Assembly (NCBI GenBank): GCA_029168955.1
Contig: JAPDOI010000438.1
Coordinates: forward strand, 123,501-187,500
Length of the DNA stretch: 64,000 nt
From: Aplectana chamaeleonis
Taxonomy: Eukaryota > Nematoda > Chromadorea > Rhabditida > Cosmocercidae
Direction of reading: 5' to 3'
Positions 50,702-61,139 of the stretch are shown here, in pieces. The position numbers were made by a program, and so were the translations under genes. How positions within the stretch are numbered: position 1 is the first letter of the stretch; each line of letters begins with the position of its first letter. A model generated the notes under the pieces. The model was given only the letters and a program-made list of their open reading frames with translations, was not told the DNA's origin and ran no database searches.

Positions 50702-52611
50702 CTCAGAAAAATAAAAACAAGTTACTTGTAATATAAATGTAACTTACTTGAATGTCTCAAGTAACTTACATTTATATTACATGTAACATACATTTATATT
50801 ACATGTAACTTAAATATATTTTACATGTAAGTTACACTTTTGTTACATGTCACCTACATTTGAATTTTCACTATGGGTGGCCATCACGTGACGCAGACGA
50901 CACGCGACGCAGAGGGCGCGGTCCCAGACCACACACTACACAAAAATGCTGTGCTAGGATTCCCTGATGGTGTGGCGTCAACTCAGAAAAATGAAAACAA
51001 GTTACTTGCAACATAAAAGGCCGAAAACAAGTTACTTGTAACATATCTGAGCTGATGTAAGTTACTTGCGACTTGTCTCATGTCATGTAACTTACATGTA
51101 ACCTATCGGCGGGATACTGCGTGTGGTCCGCCTCTGATATGTTACATGTATCTCAAATGATCTGAGATAAGTCGCAAAGTAACTCACATCGGCTCAGATA
51201 TGTTACAAGTAACTTGTTTTCGTTTTCTGATAGAACACTGCGTGCAGTGCGCCTCCGATAATTTACATGTAACTTAAATGGCACAATATAAGTCGCAAGT
51301 AACTTAAATCGGCCGAGAAGATGTTTCCAAGGGGGATGTACGATGTACTCGCGGAGTCAGTTTGGCGACTGGCGTTGCTGTTGATTCTTTTGCCCAGGTT
51401 TGATGTACTTGACCCCACATCAGCAGTGAAAGCCCCGCACAGCATTTTTTGCTTAGTGTGTGGTCTGAGACGCGCCCTCTGTGTCGCGTGTTGTCCGCGT
51501 CACGTGATGGCCACCCATAGTGAGAATATAAATGTAGGTCATATGTAACATGAGCGTAACCTACATCCAATATAAATTTAAGTTACATGTAATATAAATG
51601 TATGTTACATGTAATATAAATGTAAGCTACTTGAGACATTCAAGTCAGTTACATTTAAATAACAAGTAACTTGTTTTGATTTTTCTGAGAAGTAGCTCAA
51701 ACTTGGGTAATTGAATCAACAACAACGCCAGTCGTAAGCCTGACCCCGCGAGTGCGTCATACATCAACCTTGGAAATATCTTTTTGGCCAATTTAAGTTA
51801 CAGTACCGCGCAGATTTTTTGCAAATAAAGCGTTTTGCGGCGTTTTTTGCGCTCACAAAGTGCCGCATCGCCATAACGTGCTTCAAAGTGGTCCACTTCC
51901 CATTCCGAAGTCATTTCTGGATTGCTTTCATTCAGTCCTATACGGTAGTGTACAAAATAAAATATTCAACTCAACAAAAGCATCAAAAAATGCATATTTG
52001 CACCACAAAATCCCTCGTTATGAACTGATCAGACGGTCATGACAGCAGAAATTTCTCATGTTTTGACCAACGGTCAATCTAAATTTCAGAAGGAAATACA
52101 CATTTTTCGATAGGATACCGGAGTCGAAAAGACTTTCTACACATACCATTACATTCGCCTCACTGCGAGGAACACGAAAACTACCTGAAAAACTCATTCC
52201 GTCAGTTTCGAAGTGAGATATAGCGATGCGGCGCTTTATGAGCGCAAAAAACGCCGCAAAACGCTTTTTTTGCAAAAAATATGCTCGGTACTGTACTTGC
52301 GACTTATATTGTGCCATTTAAGTTACATGCAACATAACGGAGGCGCACTGCACGCAGGATCCTCTCGGAAATCCAGAACAAGTTACTTGTAACATATCTA
52401 AGCTGATGTAAGTTACTTGCGACTTATCTCAAGTCATTTAAGTTACATGTAACATATCGGAGGCGTACCGCACGCAGTATCCCGCCGATATGTTACATGT
52501 AACTTAAATGACCTGAGATAAGTCGCAAGGAACTTACATCGGCTCGGATATGTTACAAGTAACTTGTTTTCGGCCTTTATGTTACAAGTGACTTGTTTTA
52601 ATTCTTCTGAG
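50702..52611. mobile_element. Nested fold-back element, CTCAG family, TA duplication
   Basis: The left end is CTCAGAAAAATAAAAACAAG and the right end in reverse complement is CTCAGAAGAATTAAAACAAG. TA flanks at 50,700-50,701 and 52,612-52,613. Inside are several inverted pairs: 50,702 to about 50,960 against about 51,430-51,689; about 51,300-51,410 against about 51,690-51,800; and about 51,800-51,880 against about 52,210-52,300. A further end-like CTCAGAAAAATG occurs at 50,992. The interior is saturated with AAGTTACTTG/TTACATGTAA words. The TA duplication suggests a Tc1/mariner-like mobiliser. An alternative is that several copies have piled up and the outer ends are not from one insertion. Confidence 0.6.
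51696..51717 (-). other. SL1 spliced-leader-like sequence
   Basis: Read on the minus strand, these 22 bases agree with the nematode SL1 leader at 20 positions, including 17 consecutive matching bases at the 3' side (AATTACCCAAGTTTGAG). A functional SL RNA gene needs a splice donor directly after the final GAG. Here CTACTT follows, so it is not an intact SL RNA gene. It lies in a palindrome arm, and the opposite arm (about 51,393-51,414) holds a diverged version at about 15 of 22. It could be a captured leader from a retroposed mRNA, a broken SL gene, or chance within a repeat. Chance is unlikely for a 17-base match. Confidence 0.55.
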
Positions 52612-52613
52612 TA

Positions 52614-54158
52614 GTCTCTGTGAAAAAATGCGTACTAGGCATTCTTCCGTCTCGCATACCTATTGTACCATCCAAAAACGCATACTGATCTTTCGAGATG
52701 CTGAAAACGGTCAATCGTGTTCAGCGCACAAAACAACCCCCTGGACAAAGCGTGGGCAAGAGCACCTTTTCCAGAGCTTCCACGAAGTGATACCATTTTC
52801 CACATGTACCAATTTTCGGTTGAGCGTTAACCTAAATCAAGTAGGGCTTCAGAAAGCGTTGCAGAAAAACATTCCAGATTTGACCTTAAATTCCCCTAGA
52901 GGTGGTGGTGGTGGGGGGGGGGTTGTTTGGGGTGCTGATCACGAAGCTGAGGTATCTTTGTCGATTGTCGACTAAATTCGTTTGAAGCTTCTCATCGGGA
53001 GGGAAATTTGATGGCAAAATGCGACATTTGACGTTTCCCGGAGCGCTACGATGTTGTTCAAATTGTTTCTTTGAGGGTTATTTGTAGTGATCAACGCGTA
53101 TCTGATGCAGTATATCGATTTTTTGACAGCTTGCGGTAGATTACGGTGGGTATTAGAGTGTTTCACCGAATAAAATCGATTTTTCAATTAACTCTTATAT
53201 TTTCTCAGAGACGAGATGGTTTTAACAGCCCTTGGTATCGAACATTACGTGAGGAGCAAGGTTTCCATAATTGATGGAAAAGTGACTTTCTGTACAATCA
53301 CAGAATTGCTATAACCATTTATTCGATTATTCGAATATTCGAATAAAAACTTAATTAATTGGCTGTGGCATGTTAACGAATAGACGAAACCCCACGTTTT
53401 CATCAAATATGAGAACCTTTCACCTAACCTAATGCGTGATAAAAAGCGCTGTTGAAACCATTCCGGCCATGACGAGAAAACTAGATTTATTCGGGAAAAT
53501 CGATATTATTCGTTTGATATACTCTAGTGGGTATGCGGTAGTTTGGTTAGTCTCGGATTTGACTCAAAATTACTATGCGGAGGTAATTCGGGGTGCTGAA
53601 TGCGAATTCCATGCCGATGGTGGTTGAGAGATCGCCGCGACGAACACACGTGGCACACACGCAAGCGAGGAGGTAATGATAGTCATGAACATCGATCAAG
53701 TGATATCACGTTAGATCGCTGCGTCGCGGCTATCTCTCGCCCAGTGATCGACGATACACATATTGCCCCAAAGCAAATTATTCGAAAAGGTGATGAGCAT
53801 CAAGATAGCAGAGTATTCGAAAAGAAGAGGAGAAAAAGCGCGGCGAGAGAAATTTCTGCAGAATGTGAGTTTGAGTTGCATAACTTGTCTTCGCTTCTCA
53901 TGTTTGATTCTTATATTTGCGTTTCGTATATGTGTATACAGAATCAATTACGAAATTCAAAGAAAGGAGACCAGTGACGGAGGGGTTGAAAATCGGAGGA
54001 GATTGGCTTAACTAGCTCCCACAATGGGGGACAGGGGGCAGCCACACTTTCGTGGATACCCTCTATCCACCATTACGGCGGCGACGGCCTAAAATAATGG
54101 GAGCAGGAGAACACACTATTGATTTCGCGGAGGCGGCCCAGCGCCAATGGGCGACGGC
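52614..54158. other. Stretch without a recognised gene
   Basis: About 1.5 kb contains only short open frames. A GGTGGTGGTGGGGGG run lies at about 52,902-52,922. The word CGTGTTCAGCGC near 52,717 recurs at about 57,169, beside a similar AAC-CCCC-TGG string, suggesting a dispersed element fragment. At 53,730-53,977 a frame with GAATGTGAGT (about 53,861) and TATACAGAATC (about 53,935) could mimic a small intron. No protein family supports it. Confidence 0.4.
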
Positions 54159-54160
54159 TA

Positions 54161-54724
54161 CTCAGAAAAATGAAAACAAGTTACTTGTAACATAAAAACC
54201 CGAAAACAAGTTACTTGTAACATATCTGAGCCGATGTAAGTTACTTGCGACTTTTATTGTGCCATTTAAGTTACATGTAACATATTGGAAGTGAATTGCC
54301 AGCGGTTTCCTGTCGATATGTTGCATGTAACTTAAATGAGAAAACCTAAACAGGCAGCAGTGACTGTTTATCCATACGTGTTCCATCTCATTTTTTTGCC
54401 AGTAGAAATGCTCTGCGAGTTTCAACAAGTTTCAACTTGCCAACTTCCTGCGTATTCAGTGCTAAAAACGATGGGATAAACGGTCGCTGCTGCCTGTTTT
54501 GGAGGCCCCAACTTAAATGGCTTGAGATAAGTCGCAGGTAACTTACATCAGCTTAGATATGTTACAAGTAACTTGTTTTCGAACATAATTGTAACTTACA
54601 TGTAATATAAATTTAAGTTGCACGTAACATAAATGTATGTTACATGTAATATAAATGTAAGTTACTTGAGACATTCAAGTAAGTTACAGTTATATTACAA
54701 GTAACTTGTTTTGATTTTTCTGAG
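54161..54724. mobile_element. MITE, CTCAG family, TA duplication
   Basis: The terminal inverted repeats start CTCAGAAAAATGAAAACAAG on the left and CTCAGAAAAATCAAAACAAG on the right in reverse complement, about 29 of 30 identical when extended. TA flanks at 54,159-54,160 and 54,725-54,726. A second palindrome with AACAGGCAGCAG arms (about 54,342-54,511) is nested in the middle. This is the cleanest copy of the family and defines its ends. Confidence 0.85.
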
Positions 54725-54942
54725 TACCAGTCCAGCCTGTTGCGGCAACTTCGGATAGCACCGCCCCTAATCAATATGCGTTGGTGATTGTGTACAGCGC
54801 GCGACGGGAGACCTGCACACAAGAACGAACAGCGGAAATGTTACTCACAAAAATGGATAGCTCAATTTGCGAAAAGATTCTTTGAAGGGTTTCTGTTTCA
54901 AAGGAAATAGGTCTTGTCTAATTCGAATGTGAGGCACTTTTT

Positions 54943-55380
54943 TCCGAATATTCGAATAAATCCGAAATTTAAATTTTCGAATAAATCGAATATTCGAATA
55001 AATCCAAATTTTAAATTCTCGAATAAATCGAATATTCGAATAAATCGAAAATTGAAATTCTCGAATAAATCGAATATTCGAATAAATCCAAAATTGAAAT
55101 TCCCGAGTAAATCGAATATTCGAATAAATCCAAAATTGAAATTCCCGAATAAATCGAATATTCGAATAAATCCAAAATTTAAATTTTCGAATAAATCGAA
55201 TATTCGAATAAATCCGAAAATTCAATTCTCGAATAAATCGAATATTCGAATAAATCCAAAATTTCAATCCTCGAATAAATCGAATATTCGAATAAATCCA
55301 AATTTTAAATTCCCGAATAAATCGAATATTCGAATAAACCCCAAAATTGAAATTCCCGAATGAATCGAATATTCGAATAC
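54943..55380. repeat. Sat4: AT-rich 42-bp tandem array
   Basis: About ten copies of a 42-bp unit built from TCGAATAAATCGAATATTCG followed by AATAAATCCAAAATTGAAAT-type sequence. Successive units begin at 54,977, 55,019 and 55,061, exactly 42 bp apart. It shares CGAATAAAT words with Sat3 but has a different unit. It is followed at about 55,439 by GTGAACACTGCCTTTAA, the end motif of the TTAAAGGCAG family. Confidence 0.92.
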
Positions 55381-56223
55381 TCGAATATTCGAATTATTCG
55401 AATATTATTCGAATAATTATTCGATTCGGTCCCAAGTCTAGTGAACACTGCCTTTAAGGATATCTAACAAAGGATCACGACTGCAATTACACACATCCCA
55501 TCAGGAAGAAATTTTTAAATTTGCTAAATATGTACACAAGGGAGGATCTAAGATGATGGGAAAATCAGCTTCAAAGCACCGATGAAATGAGTATGCTCTA
55601 CCCTTTCAGAGTGGCTGTGAAAGGAGCAAGGAATATTTACTTCAGGTTGTTCACTACGCTCCAACATTTGGCCTGTGCCGAGGTTCATTTACAACCGGAT
55701 TTATCTTTAACAGTCCACACTTTTGGTAGAGAAATAGCTTGTTTCTCTAAGTATTATGGAAATATACGAATTCAGATTCGGCAAATCCGCACGCGAAAAG
55801 TCATTATACAAATTGATGAAAGCCGGTTTATCTGGAACGTTCAAGCTGCGAGCCTTGACGAGATAAGAGCCCACGAAGGAAAATCCGTTACGAATGAGAG
55901 AAAAATGCTTTCGTTGCATTGCAAAAGTGTGAATATTTCAATTGGAATGAAAGTAAAGTAACACTTAGTCTTATGAAATTGGATTGGGTAAAAAGTTCCC
56001 GCGTTTTTTCGATCGGAAATTTCGCATTAAATTTTGAGAATTTCGGTGACCAGTTATAGCTCGTTGGGAAGAGAATTATTTGGTCTACAAGATAGTGCAA
56101 ATAGTTTTCTTTCGGAAAATGTAATTTTATTGATCTTCGGATCGATAAAATTGAGGGTAAAAATTGACTTCTTTTCACACACCCGAAAATCAGTGTGAAT
56201 TAATGTGATTCAGAAATCCAATT
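55381..56223. other. Stretch with one unrecognised open frame
   Basis: After the Sat4 edge and a TTAAAGGCAG-family end (55,439-55,455), one plus-strand frame runs 55,587-55,961 (124 codons). Its predicted product is basic and mixed, with no signal peptide, membrane segment or family motif that I recognise. CCCTTTCAGAG at about 55,600 looks like a 3' splice site, so an exon is possible. The minus strand is also partly open here. I do not call it a gene. Confidence 0.3.
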
Positions 56224-56455
56224 AAACCATCTTGAAGAACAGAGAATTTCTTTCAGAATGATTGACAACATTATGCCAAAATTTTCTATATCCTTTTCCC
56301 AACGGCGGCAACCTGAAAGCTTGGCCCACGCACTTTTTCGCGACCTTCCTCAGCACTTTTTGCAGGAGAGGCAAATTCGTAGGGAGTTTCGAGAAACTTT
56401 GGCATGTTGTTAGAAATCGTTCAGAAGGAAATTTTCTGCTCAACAATATAGTTTG
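56224..56455. mobile_element. Small palindromic element
   Basis: The left arm (about 62 bp: AAACCATCTTGAAGAACAGA onwards) is mirrored by the right arm ending ACAATATAGTTT, with scattered mismatches. The middle is more GC-rich (GGCGGCAACCTGAAAGC). No target duplication is certain. Confidence 0.6.
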
Positions 56456-56965
56456 ATTAGAATTTATAACCATCTACATTTCGATTGATTTTCGCGTCAT
56501 TAAAGTAAGAAAATTTTTTACATTATATTTCATCGATCTGAGAATCGATAAAACTGCATTGCTAAAAACAAACGATTAAACTGTCTTGTAAGGCAAATAT
56601 ATAACTTCCTTTTGAAAAGTCAAAAATGTGGTCAGAATTTTCTAAATTCAATGTGAAGTTCAGATTGAAAAAAGGGAACTTATTCCCAACCCAATAATTT
56701 GTAGCATTCCTGGATTATCGGGCATCTATTTCTCACAAAATTCACAAATCTGTATTCAAGCTTGCCACCTAAAAAATTTTCACCCCCTTTAGACTTGCAT
56801 GAACTAAACTGGACTTACAGAATTTTCTTTGAAATATATCAAAAATACGATCGTGAATTATGAGGCATTTAAATTTTTCTACAAATTTTTCCTTTTTTTT
56901 GCAAAGGACGCGGGTAGCATCGCGGTTTAGGGCACCGCTGTAGCCGCACACGACTAACACGGGAA
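56456..56965. other. Stretch without a recognised gene
   Basis: AT-rich DNA. A segment at about 56,490-56,570 resembles about 56,095-56,165 in direct orientation (TTTCATCGATCTGAGAATCGATAAAA against TTTTATTGATCTTCGGATCGATAAAA in outline). No coding signal is visible. Confidence 0.4.
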
Positions 56966-57362
56966 TGACCAGACCTAGCTGCCAGAACTACCCATGAAAC
57001 CAGGTTTTTCTGATCGACTATCTTCCGGGTAGTCATAAAAACTCTGTTCTAGCTGCCCGAGTAATAATAAAAAAAGAAGTTATCAGCGTAGAAGTTGCTA
57101 GCTCTGTAGGTAACATAAAATTTATCTGTCGTAAAATGTCTTTGTTGTTCAAATACGTGTCCCATATTCGTGTTCAGCGCCTCAAATAACCCCCCTGGGA
57201 GCAGTTTGGACGGAAAACTTTTTGGAAATTTTTTTATAAGAATTATTAACTTTTTTGTTATTATTACACGGGCAGCTAAAATAAGGTTTTTACAAGTACC
57301 CGAAAGGAGGGCGATCAGAAGAACATGACTAAATGCGTAGTTCTGGCAGCCAGGTCTGGTCA
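56966..57362. mobile_element. Fold-back element, TGACCAGACC ends
   Basis: The left end TGACCAGACCTAGCTGCC pairs with the right end, which reads TGACCAGACCTGGCTGCC in reverse complement. The arms run about 115 bp with decreasing match, through AGTTCTGGC and the TAATAATAA region. The loop includes CGTGTTCAGCGC, also seen near 52,717. Confidence 0.65.
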
Positions 57363-57731
57363 CTCCTAGTAAGGTCGATCATCGCCCGAGGCCAACCAAG
57401 TTTGCTATAAATTTCAACTAGAGATGTCCGGACCGATGAGGGCGCTGACTCAAACACCGGTTAGCCTCTGCAAGTAATTGAATAGGCTCGACATACATTT
57501 AGGAGTCTTAGCGATTCTGAAGGGAGACCATATGCAGGGGACCCACCAGTGATTAATCCTGAGAAAATCCTCGAGAAGAACTTCCTTTAATTTCATTTTC
57601 ATTTTTTCAATGGGACGACTGCCAGTTACGAAAATTAAACGAGCATAGCGTTTGAGAACAGAGTACCTAGCTTCGCAGCTAATTGGAAGGGAGCACACGT
57701 CTTCGTAAGTATGGTTGAGCTAAACACGTAA
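57363..57731. other. Stretch without a recognised gene
   Basis: An 82-codon minus-strand frame (57,450-57,698) is open but shows no recognisable motif. I see no repeats or RNA gene here. Confidence 0.4.
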
Positions 57732-58335
57732 AGCTCCGGTTATAGTTGGATGAGCCGACGTATCCAGCCCGGTCGATACACACAGAAAGCATTGGAAATG
57801 GGATGCAAAAATCACCCGCTGTATCCCTCCAACACCCCCCAAAACCCGTCGACACCAGCCCGGTCGATACGTATGAACAATGTGGTTAAGAAAATCACTC
57901 AGTGTATCCCTCCAGCACCCCCAGCACCCCCCCCCCCCAACACCCACCCCGTCGATACGTATGATTAAAATGATGGAGTGAGGTTGAGAAAATCACTCGG
58001 TGTATCCGACGCGGTCGATATCCATGCTATACGTGGATGACGGCGGATGAGAAAATCACCGGGTGGGCGGGCCGATTATAAAACATTGCGTATCACTAGA
58101 AAGCTGTCCACACTGCTACCTCCGTTTCTTCACTATACTCTCCTTCACTATTTCTCTAAACAGGTGCAATCCTGTTGGCCACGTAATCATCGTCATATCT
58201 AGTTGGATACACCGAGTGATTTTCTCAACCTCACCCCTTCATTTTAATCATACGTATCGACCGGGTGGGTGTTGGGGGGTGCTGGGGGGAGTCGGTGGGT
58301 TACAGATGCAAATAACACCAACTCTGACCGGGGCC
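57732..58335. mobile_element. MITE with TAA target duplication (GGCCCC family, copy 2)
   Basis: The left end AGCTCCGGTTATAGTTGG and the right end in reverse complement GGCCCCGGTCAGAGTTGG match at 14 of 18 positions. TAA flanks both sides (57,729-57,731 and 58,336-58,338). The interior has repeated GGTCGATACGTATGA and ATCGACCGGGTGGG words, shared with the copy at 44,319-44,752. A poly-C run lies at about 57,928-57,938. The family is inferred to be PIF/Harbinger-like from the TAA duplication. Confidence 0.75.
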
Positions 58336-58338
58336 TAA

Positions 58339-59495
58339 GGCACCTTAGGTCAGGGGAATTCTTAAAAAGGTTCTGTATACCGCAGTTCGCCAGGAATAAA
58401 CGTCTTTTTTGTGTGAACATCGTTGCCAGTACTTATATCTAGCCATGAAGCTCACCATGATCGCTGATAAAATGGTCTTTGGAACCCTCGCAATAAGGCA
58501 AATACGAATTTCCAAGTAAGGTTTTAGATTTCTGTTAGCTTTTCTCAATTTTTTTAGAGAATCAGATCTTCGTGATAGGCATAGGACCCCTGCGACTTTC
58601 ACTGACACTAGCCCAAGACAGTATTCCTCTTGCATCCGAGGGCAGGGATGATGATGATGTTGATGACGATGCGGGTGGTGAGTACAGCGGGAAAAACAAA
58701 AACAGAGGTGGATCGAGTAGGATTCCAGGACGAAAACATCCCTTCCCTCCATGTATGGGTATATGCTGCTGCCATGGACCGACCATTCACATCATGCCAG
58801 CGACCAGCCAGCCTGAGTCAACAATGGACTCTTACAACAGCTGCTAGCAGCAGTGAATGAATATACGCGTGTGCTACATACGTACAAAAACAAAAGAACA
58901 GGAATGCGACTTTCGGACAAACCGCGTCGGAATCCTTAACTGTTTCACAGGCTACAGAAAAGGAATCCACAAAGAGCACATCTGTTCGTGAACGATAAAA
59001 AACCGACTTCTCGAGTTATGCGTTTTTTGGTTTTAAAGAACAGTAGCGCAAAAAAGTAGGCTTCATAGGGCATGAAATCTTGTGTAATCCTCCGTTTTGA
59101 AGTCAACTTCTGGAGCCCTGGTGGATGAGCTATGAACTTTCGAACAAAAATTCAAGAAGAAGCGAGCGCAATTCTCAAAGCAGACCTATTATAGCTGCAA
59201 ATTCTCAGGATTCATTTACCATTAAATAAACTGTGAAAATAAAATGCGGAAACAAGGGTGAGAAGCTGCCAAAGAACTCTGTCGCTTCCAGATTCGTGAT
59301 CAGCAACCAAAATAACCCTCACATACCCGTTTTGCGTCGAATTTCAAACAATTTTTCCAAGCTGCCTAAAACTTCCTGAAACAAAAAAGTACCCTGCCTT
59401 TCCGCAAAACTTCTAAAATGTATATAACTTTGTTTAGAAGTGTACTTTAGTCAGAAAAGGTTAATTTCATATTCGGAGAACTAGAACTAGAAGGA
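58339..59495. other. Stretch with weak exon-like signal only
   Basis: A frame at 58,572-58,847 includes an acidic run (DDDDVDDDAGG) directly followed by GTGAGTAC at about 58,679, a good 5' splice site. GTTTCACAGG near 58,942 could serve as an acceptor. No homologue is recognised and the reverse strand is equally open, so I leave it unassigned. The rest is ordinary AT-rich DNA. Confidence 0.3.
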
Positions 59496-59609
59496 TCAGA
59501 ATTGACTAGGAAGCATTAATCACTTTTCAGCGTATCAGAATTGACTAGGAAGCATTAATCACTTTTCAGCGTATCAGAATTGACTAGGAAGCATTAATCA
59601 CTTTTCAAA
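59496..59609 (+). repeat. 39-bp direct triplication
   Basis: TCAGAATTGACTAGGAAGC begins at 59,496, 59,535 and 59,574, giving three near-identical 39-bp copies. The third changes only at its end (CTTTTCAAATC instead of CTTTTCAGCG). Confidence 0.95.
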
Positions 59610-60299
59610 TCTGGGAGAACACCAAGTGAGGTTCGATAATCAGTTTGATTTGGTGTTCACGATGGAAAAGTATACACGCGAAGAATGGAATTCCACCCAA
59701 ACAGAACATCACTGAGTACTTTTCACATGAAGAACAGACTGCTGATATCGAGCGTTGGCCAGGGTTTGGTTTTCGCTGTGATTATCACAGAGGGGGCCAC
59801 AGCTTTTGGCTCCGGAAAGGGGAGGGGGCCGCAGCCTTCGCTGCTCACTAGGCAAAATTAGTTGGTATTCAGCGGTGCAAAGCCTCGTCATAAAATTTCG
59901 CTAAGTTTCTATTGATCACACGTATGACCCACCTGAGAAGCCGCAGAAAAAAAATTGGGATGAAGGAAGGGGACCGCGAAAATTTCCAAGCCGCACGGAG
60001 GGGGCCGCACCTCTCACGGACCAATCACAGCGCCATGCCTTACCCTGGTGCTGGCTCCATATTCATAATAAAAGCCACAAGTTTTCATCTATATTCGATA
60101 AGACGGGTTCAACTGGCGGATATTCAAATGAACTGGTTCCGCGAGGCGATGATTAGAAATGCATTGCATTCACGGAGGATTTCGGCGTCCTTCTCTGCGA
60201 TGTCAATTTTTGATGTCAGTCATGGAATTTTAAACACGATGCAGTGAAGTTGAATTTGGACACGGTTTACGAATTTTGGTTAACCAGTGAAATCGCTGC
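59610..60299. other. Stretch without a recognised gene
   Basis: Contains GGGGGCC-rich words at about 59,791-59,835 and 59,999-60,007. A CCAATCACAGCG followed about 42 bp later by ATTCATAATAAAAGCC (60,020-60,075) looks promoter-like but has no recognisable gene downstream. A 111-codon frame at 59,912-60,247 has no family motif. Confidence 0.35.
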
Positions 60300-60480
60300 C
60301 TCGAAGACGGAGCTCACAATGATTTTCGTTCCGAGTTTTCCACATAAAACAAAGCGTAGGTCACTCTGAGTTGCTTAGATCACGAAAAACAGTGAAAAAA
60401 AACAGACTAAAACGTCTTAAGCAAGTGAAATAATTTTCTGCCTGGACTAGTTGTCCGATAGGATGACCGAGCTTCCAGTG
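60300..60480 (-). mobile_element. Partial copy of the TTAAAGGCAG-family element
   Basis: In reverse complement this segment follows the right half of the element at 48,793-49,570: CGGACAACTAG, then GACGTTTTAGT, then GTTTTATGTGGAAAACTCGG and CGAAAATCATTGTGA in the same order. The internal inverted-repeat part is absent. The end has diverged from AACACTGCC to GCTCCGTC. Confidence 0.6.
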
Positions 60481-61139
60481 GTTGAGATTGGTAAATAATG
60501 GATTCAATCGAAAATGGAGATATATTAAACTAAACAGTGTTAGTTAGGGCCTACACGAATGAAAGGAGCAATAGATAGCCGAAAAATTCAAGAGACGGGT
60601 TCACAGAAGATTTCATCGTCCCAACAAACAGCTCCACTGAGAGTACTGAGCCGGAGTGAGACTACAGCGTTTCGCGTACCTCTCATGCAATTTCCCCAAT
60701 TTCTCCTTAATTTACGCCCTACTCGGAGACCAAGTAATCGTTTGAACAAATGGTACCGTGAATATTGCGTCTAATAAAAAATCTTGGAAGAAACATCAAA
60801 ACATCTTAACCTTCGAAAACGTCCTGAGGCATGCCATATCATCTATTTCGGAGCCTAATTTACTATGTTCCTTCGCGCAATTGTGCGGAGCGAGGGGAAA
60901 GCCAGCGAGAAAGTGTGGGGGAGAAGGAATGCATACGCGCGCACAAGCCCGTGATGAACGGGAAAAAGTTCACCCGTAAACAGAGGATGATTTAAAAAAA
61001 CTGACGCGAACTCTAAATCTTGGCTAGATATAACTCGCCACAGTTCAGAACCAATATGACTCAGACAATTTAAAAATTCTTCTAGACTTGAACTGAGGAC
61101 GTTGAGGACACTAGGATAGAGTCGTGACCTGGGAATGAT
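60481..61139. other. Stretch without a recognised gene
   Basis: Only short open frames are present (for example 60,559-60,774 and 60,758-60,979) without recognisable motifs. It includes the dispersed repeat fragment at 60,888-60,963. Confidence 0.4.
60888..60963 (+). repeat. Dispersed repeat fragment, copy 2
   Basis: It matches the minus strand of 42,536-42,612 over its length, with GAGGGGAAAGCCAGCGAG and GCGCGCACAAGCCCGTGATG as the clearest blocks. Confidence 0.5.

Noticed and set aside
50017..55363. Repetitive frames through the AT-rich arrays (FIYSGF-like and SNIRINPKF-like repeats)
   Set aside because: They are direct readings of 42-bp AT-rich tandem units, again open on more than one strand or frame.
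60020..60240. CCAAT and TATA-like pair as a promoter
   Set aside because: No recognisable gene follows, and such words are common in AT-rich DNA.
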